A stretch of DNA of 64,000 nucleotides, taken from contig DXGJ01000023.1 of the NCBI GenBank assembly GCA_019113985.1, forward strand, positions 1-64,000, written 5' to 3'. Below, in pieces: positions 60,718 through 64,000 of the stretch. Under the pieces are notes generated by a model. The model worked only from the letters and a program-made list of their open reading frames with translations, was not told the DNA's origin and searched no databases. The position numbers were made by a program, and so were the translations under genes. Source of the DNA: Candidatus Levilactobacillus faecigallinarum (GTDB taxonomy: Bacteria; Bacillota; Bacilli; Lactobacillales; Lactobacillaceae). Position 1 is the first letter of the stretch, and every line of letters starts with the position of its first letter.

Positions 60718-61668
60718 ATGCTATTTACGACTTTTTCGGTCGAAAAATCCTTGCTGTACTATAAAGGTGGCGAGTTCTCCGCTCATAATTCTTGGTGTCA
60801 CCGTCGCATGTTCCATAAGGGGGACTACGAGCTCATTTTATGTCTTAAAGGGCCTATTTACCTGCAAGTTGGCGATAAGCAGCTCACCCTGCAGGCTAAC
60901 GAGATTGCAATCATCCCCCCTTTCACGCAAATGTTTGGTTACCGTGACTCAACATCCCCGGTAGATTTTTACTGGCTCCACTTCTTCTCACAAACAAAAG
61001 AAAGTATTTTCGAAGCGGACGAGGCCGCCATGTTATCGGAAATTAAAACCAATAAGAATTCGAAACATCGACTATCGCTTCCCCTCCACTTTGAATTGCG
61101 GGACTACGAAGGCGCCACCATCCTAATCCACCAGATTCTTTCGATTCATAATGAACTTTCATCCATTGAAGAACGCGATTATTTGGTCTCCGCGTTGCTG
61201 ATCCAACTCTACAAGTCCTACTTCAACCGACTAGACGTTCAAGGCAATAGTTCTAAAATTGACGATATGAAAGAATGGATCCGTGCAAATATGGCAAGTG
61301 ACCTGACCGTCGCCAAAATTGCCACGAACATGCATCTAAACGTGGATTACCTAACTCGTCTCTTCAAAAAGTGTACCGGGATGACAACCCTACAGTACCT
61401 AAATCATGTTAAAATTGAAGTCGCTATTCTCCTTTTAATTCGAACCGAGATGCCCATCAAACAGGTGGCCGATGCTGCCTATTTCAACGACCCTAAGGTC
61501 TTCATGCACCGCTTCAAAAGTTCAACCGGGCTCTCTCCCAGCGAATACCGGAAAGCCTACAACCTAATTCATCTTAATAATCCCCACGTTGACCCTCAGA
61601 TTCCCATTCCAAAAAGAATTGCGGACTCTATTGATTACATTCCTGAAAATGGCAACGTCCCTGAGTAA
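60718..61668 (+). CDS. AraC-family regulator (stand-alone)
   Basis: Regulator of 316 aa related to its neighbour at 59345. The sensor part is GDYELILCLKGPIYLQVGDKQLTLQANEIAIIPP and VDFYWLHFFS. The DNA-binding part is LTVAKIATNMHLNVDYLTRLFKKCTGMTTLQYLNHVKIEVAI and IKQVADAAYFNDPKVFMHRFKSSTGLSPSEYRKAY. TTGGAGG precedes the ATG at 60718. It has no adjacent sugar gene on its strand, so its target may be the GH31 operon or itself. Confidence 0.91.
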   Translation: MLFTTFSVEKSLLYYKGGEFSAHNSWCHRRMFHKGDYELILCLKGPIYLQVGDKQLTLQANEIAIIPPFTQMFGYRDSTSPVDFYWLHFFSQTKESIFEADEAAMLSEIKTNKNSKHRLSLPLHFELRDYEGATILIHQILSIHNELSSIEERDYLVSALLIQLYKSYFNRLDVQGNSSKIDDMKEWIRANMASDLTVAKIATNMHLNVDYLTRLFKKCTGMTTLQYLNHVKIEVAILLLIRTEMPIKQVADAAYFNDPKVFMHRFKSSTGLSPSEYRKAYNLIHLNNPHVDPQIPIPKRIADSIDYIPENGNVPE

Positions 61669-61739
61669 CTTAAAAACTGCTGGCTAACATATCCTTAATC
61701 TTCCCATAATTCGTTATAGCCACTAATACCAAACAAAAC

Positions 61740-61784
61740 GAAAGAACGACCGGTGCCCTACACTTGAGTATCGGTCGTTCTTTC
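61740..61784. terminator. Terminator after the second AraC gene
   Basis: GAAAGAACGACCGGT and ATCGGTCGTTCTTTC around a 14-nt loop. Confidence 0.88.
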
Positions 61785-61862
61785 ATTCTGACGCCTCAGT
61801 TCTTTTCCCCGCGCATGAATGCTATAATGTTGATTAAATGAACAAAGGAGTGTCGATAGTCT

Positions 61863-63269
61863 ATGACTAAGAGAATTAAAGGTTCATGTACCACGATTTT
61901 AGTGGGGAAAAAGGCCTCCATCGACGGATCCACGATTATTTCGCGTAACGACGACGGACACGAAGCCCTCGACCCTGAACGGTTTGTGGTGGTTAATCCC
62001 GACGAACAACCCCGCGATTATCAATCCGTTATCAGCAAGGTGCAAATCAAGCTGCCTGATAACCCCTTGCGCTACACTTCAATTCCAAACTCAATCCTGA
62101 CCAACGGTATCTGGCCAGCTGCTGGCATCAACAGTGAAAACATTGCGATGTCCGCAACCGAAACCATTACCACCAACTCCCGCGTCCTGGGCATCGACCC
62201 CTACGTCGACGGCGGGATTGGCGAAGAAGACCTGGTCACCTTGGTCCTGCCTTACATCCACAGTGCTAAGGAAGGGGTTCAACGCCTGGGCGCCCTGCTC
62301 GAAGAGTTCGGAACCTATGAACCCAATGGCATCGCCTTCTCTGACAATGACGAAATCTGGTGGTTAGAAACCATCGGTGGCCATCACTGGGCCGCTAAGC
62401 GGATTCCGGATGACGCCTACGTGGTTGCCCCCAATCGGATGAACATCGACGATTTCGACTTTAACGCCGCCGACACCCTGAGTTCCACTGACCTGGAAGA
62501 CCTGATTGCCACCTACAGCCTGAACCCAGACTTCGACCAAGTAAACCTGCGTCACATCTTCGGGAGTGCCACCATTAAGGACACGGTCTACAACAACCCC
62601 CGTGCCTGGTTCGGCCAGAAATACTTCAACCCCGAAATCGAACACGACCCCATGGAACAGGACTTACCATTCATTTGCCACGCCAACCGCAAGATTTCCA
62701 TCGAAGACGTGAAGTTTGTCCTGAGTTCTCACTTCGAAAACACCAAATACGATGTCTACGGCAGTGGCTCTGAAGCCGACAAGACCGTTTTCCGGCCAAT
62801 CGGGATCAACCGGAACCACGACGTCCACATCCTGCAGATTCGCAACAACGTCCCGAAGGAAATCGCCGGGATCCACTGGATGGCCTTCGGTGCCAACACC
62901 TTCAACACGGTGGTGCCTTTCTACGCCAACGTCAACGATACGCCGGCCGTTTACAAAGATGCCGATGGCGAATTCAACTTGAACCACATGTACTGGTTGA
63001 GCTGCACCACCGCCCTCTTGGGTGACACGGACTACGACCTGTACGTTGACCTGCGGAACACCTTCGCCTTGGAAGCCATGGGCTCTTACCGCAAGATTCA
63101 AAACGATACCGATGCTGCGCTGGCCGACCAGACCGACGTTACGGCTTACTTACAAGCCGCTAACGACAAACTGGCCAACGATTCCTTCAAGCGCCAGACC
63201 AAGCTCTTGGGTGACATGGTCATCACGGGCTCCGAGCACATGAAGTTACGCTACAACTTGAACGACTAA
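61863..63269 (+). CDS. pepD: C69-family dipeptidase
   Basis: Cytoplasmic dipeptidase of 468 aa of the PepD/U34 type found in lactobacilli. The N-terminal [34 protein letters not shown] contains the family Cys (C9) and the RNDD stretch. Further family blocks are [19 protein letters not shown] and [33 protein letters not shown]69 enzymes are Ntn-hydrolases; here the Cys is not at residue 1, as is common for PepD homologues. AAGGAG precedes the ATG. Single gene. Confidence 0.93.
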   Translation: MTKRIKGSCTTILVGKKASIDGSTIISRNDDGHEALDPERFVVVNPDEQPRDYQSVISKVQIKLPDNPLRYTSIPNSILTNGIWPAAGINSENIAMSATETITTNSRVLGIDPYVDGGIGEEDLVTLVLPYIHSAKEGVQRLGALLEEFGTYEPNGIAFSDNDEIWWLETIGGHHWAAKRIPDDAYVVAPNRMNIDDFDFNAADTLSSTDLEDLIATYSLNPDFDQVNLRHIFGSATIKDTVYNNPRAWFGQKYFNPEIEHDPMEQDLPFICHANRKISIEDVKFVLSSHFENTKYDVYGSGSEADKTVFRPIGINRNHDVHILQIRNNVPKEIAGIHWMAFGANTFNTVVPFYANVNDTPAVYKDADGEFNLNHMYWLSCTTALLGDTDYDLYVDLRNTFALEAMGSYRKIQNDTDAALADQTDVTAYLQAANDKLANDSFKRQTKLLGDMVITGSEHMKLRYNLND

Positions 63270-63282
63270 TTTAGAAATAACT

Positions 63283-63316
63283 AAAAACCGCCACGACGTT
63301 TGCCGTGACGGTTTTT
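63283..63316. terminator. Bidirectional terminator
   Basis: AAAAACCG(C)CACG and CGTGACGGTTTTT around a short loop, between convergent genes. Confidence 0.88.
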
Positions 63317-63330
63317 ACTTACGATGAATT

Positions 63331-64000
63331 TCAATGTAGTGTGACGAACGCCGTTGCCAGCACTCCCATCAAGTTGTTCAACATGTGGAGACTCCAGGTA
63401 AAGGCAATATTCTCCCCGTTCAGGACGTAAGCGGCGGTGAAAATGATGCCTAAGGGGACGTACGAGATGATGTCCTGCGGCGCATTGACGTGAATCAGGA
63501 CGAACGCACACCCGGAAATCGTGATGGCCAACCAGCGCGGAATCACCTGTGATAGGTCACTTAACAGGACCCGCCGAAAGACGTTTTCCTCTAGAAGCGG
63601 CCCTAAAATCACCAGCAAAAGCGTCGTCGCCCACAACGGGGTCGCGTCAGCCATCTGGGTGATTCCTGCCTGGTTGCTGGTAGTCTTACCAACACCAACT
63701 AACAAATTAGCAAGCAGGTTACCGAACAGCAACGCCACAAACCATAACAGGACCCGACCACTTTTGCGCCAGGGATGGTCTTGAAAATAGTGAAAGTTCT
63801 GAAGTGTCGATCGCCCATAAAACACCACCGCCACCAGAATCGGCACGGCGTACATACTGGCATTCAACGCAAAGTTACTGCTCCACGCCTTGGGCAACTG
63901 GGCCTCAATCACCCGCTGGGTTGGTGGAAAAATCATAAACACGACGTAGACCAGCAGCAATATCCCCGCTTTGAGCCCTTCTTGTCGCGATAATCGTTTG
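63331..64000 (-). CDS. CPBP-family intramembrane metalloprotease, partial
   Basis: CAAX-protease/bacteriocin-processing family protein with the motifs LLEENVFRRVLL (EExxxR), FVLIHVNAPQD (His) and MLNNLMGVL (Asn/His). The ORF track starts at a TTG (63960), but the frame stays open to the window edge (KRLSRQEGLKAGILLLVYVVF), so the true start lies outside. Members often give bacteriocin self-immunity, but no bacteriocin gene is visible. Role unknown. Confidence 0.88.
   Translation of the reverse strand, partial: KRLSRQEGLKAGILLLVYVVFMIFPPTQRVIEAQLPKAWSSNFALNASMYAVPILVAVVFYGRSTLQNFHYFQDHPWRKSGRVLLWFVALLFGNLLANLLVGVGKTTSNQAGITQMADATPLWATTLLLVILGPLLEENVFRRVLLSDLSQVIPRWLAITISGCAFVLIHVNAPQDIISYVPLGIIFTAAYVLNGENIAFTWSLHMLNNLMGVLATAFVTLH

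Noticed and set aside
1-64000. CRISPR array, prophage or integrated plasmid
   Set aside because: No regularly spaced short repeats, integrase, phage structural or replication genes were seen.

Overview
The window is from a Gram-positive, mid-GC member of the Lactobacillaceae. It most resembles the Levilactobacillus brevis group: pentose-fermenting, with LacI/GntR-type AraR, DUF4811 and DUF1003 genes, T-box and L-box leaders and cre sites. The genus is inferred from gene content and was not tested by alignment. No mobile elements, CRISPR arrays or phage genes were seen. All coordinates and motifs were read by eye.

Left part (1-22 kb), mostly housekeeping and small accessory loci: three tRNA genes with tandem promoters; serS behind a T-box; a deoxynucleoside kinase; a lysine permease behind a lysine riboswitch; an esterase; a PAP2 phosphatase; a two-part ThrE-type exporter; an MntR-like regulator and a CDF metal exporter; a MerR/MFS/DUF4811 drug-efflux locus; azlCD; a secreted beta-helix protein; several GNAT acetyltransferases; an RluD-type pseudouridine synthase followed by DUF1003 and a 27-codon ORF. 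Between 14.45 and 15.14 kb lie two inverted, diverged copies of an element whose predicted stems are kept by compensatory changes.

Middle part (22-47 kb), a large arabinose and arabino-oligosaccharide island. araB-araD-araA carry L-arabinose into the pentose phosphate or phosphoketolase route. Next come a GPH symporter, an AraC regulator and a glycosidase of unassigned family; AraR; a GH51 arabinofuranosidase; an ArsR-fold regulator with a large C-terminal domain; a GH43-MFS-GH51 operon; a second regulator of the same unusual type; and a GH51-ABC transporter-DUF624 operon. No enzyme in the island has a recognisable signal peptide, so oligosaccharides appear to be imported by three routes (GPH, MFS, ABC) and cut inside the cell. 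Cre-like sites overlap or adjoin most of the promoters.

Right part (47-64 kb): recQ; a tandem pair of diacetyl/acetoin reductase genes; a CoA-disulfide reductase-rhodanese fusion; a second glycoside operon (GH31, a small membrane protein, GPH symporter, GH127 beta-L-arabinofuranosidase) divergent from an AraC regulator; a further AraC gene preceded by direct repeats; a C69 dipeptidase; and a CPBP protease cut by the window end.

Most worth a second look: the covarying inverted element pair, the unassigned glycosidase, the two ArsR-fold regulators, the terminator that overlaps the GH51 promoter, a hairpin that buries a ribosome binding site, and a 13-bp sequence shared by two sugar-operon promoters.
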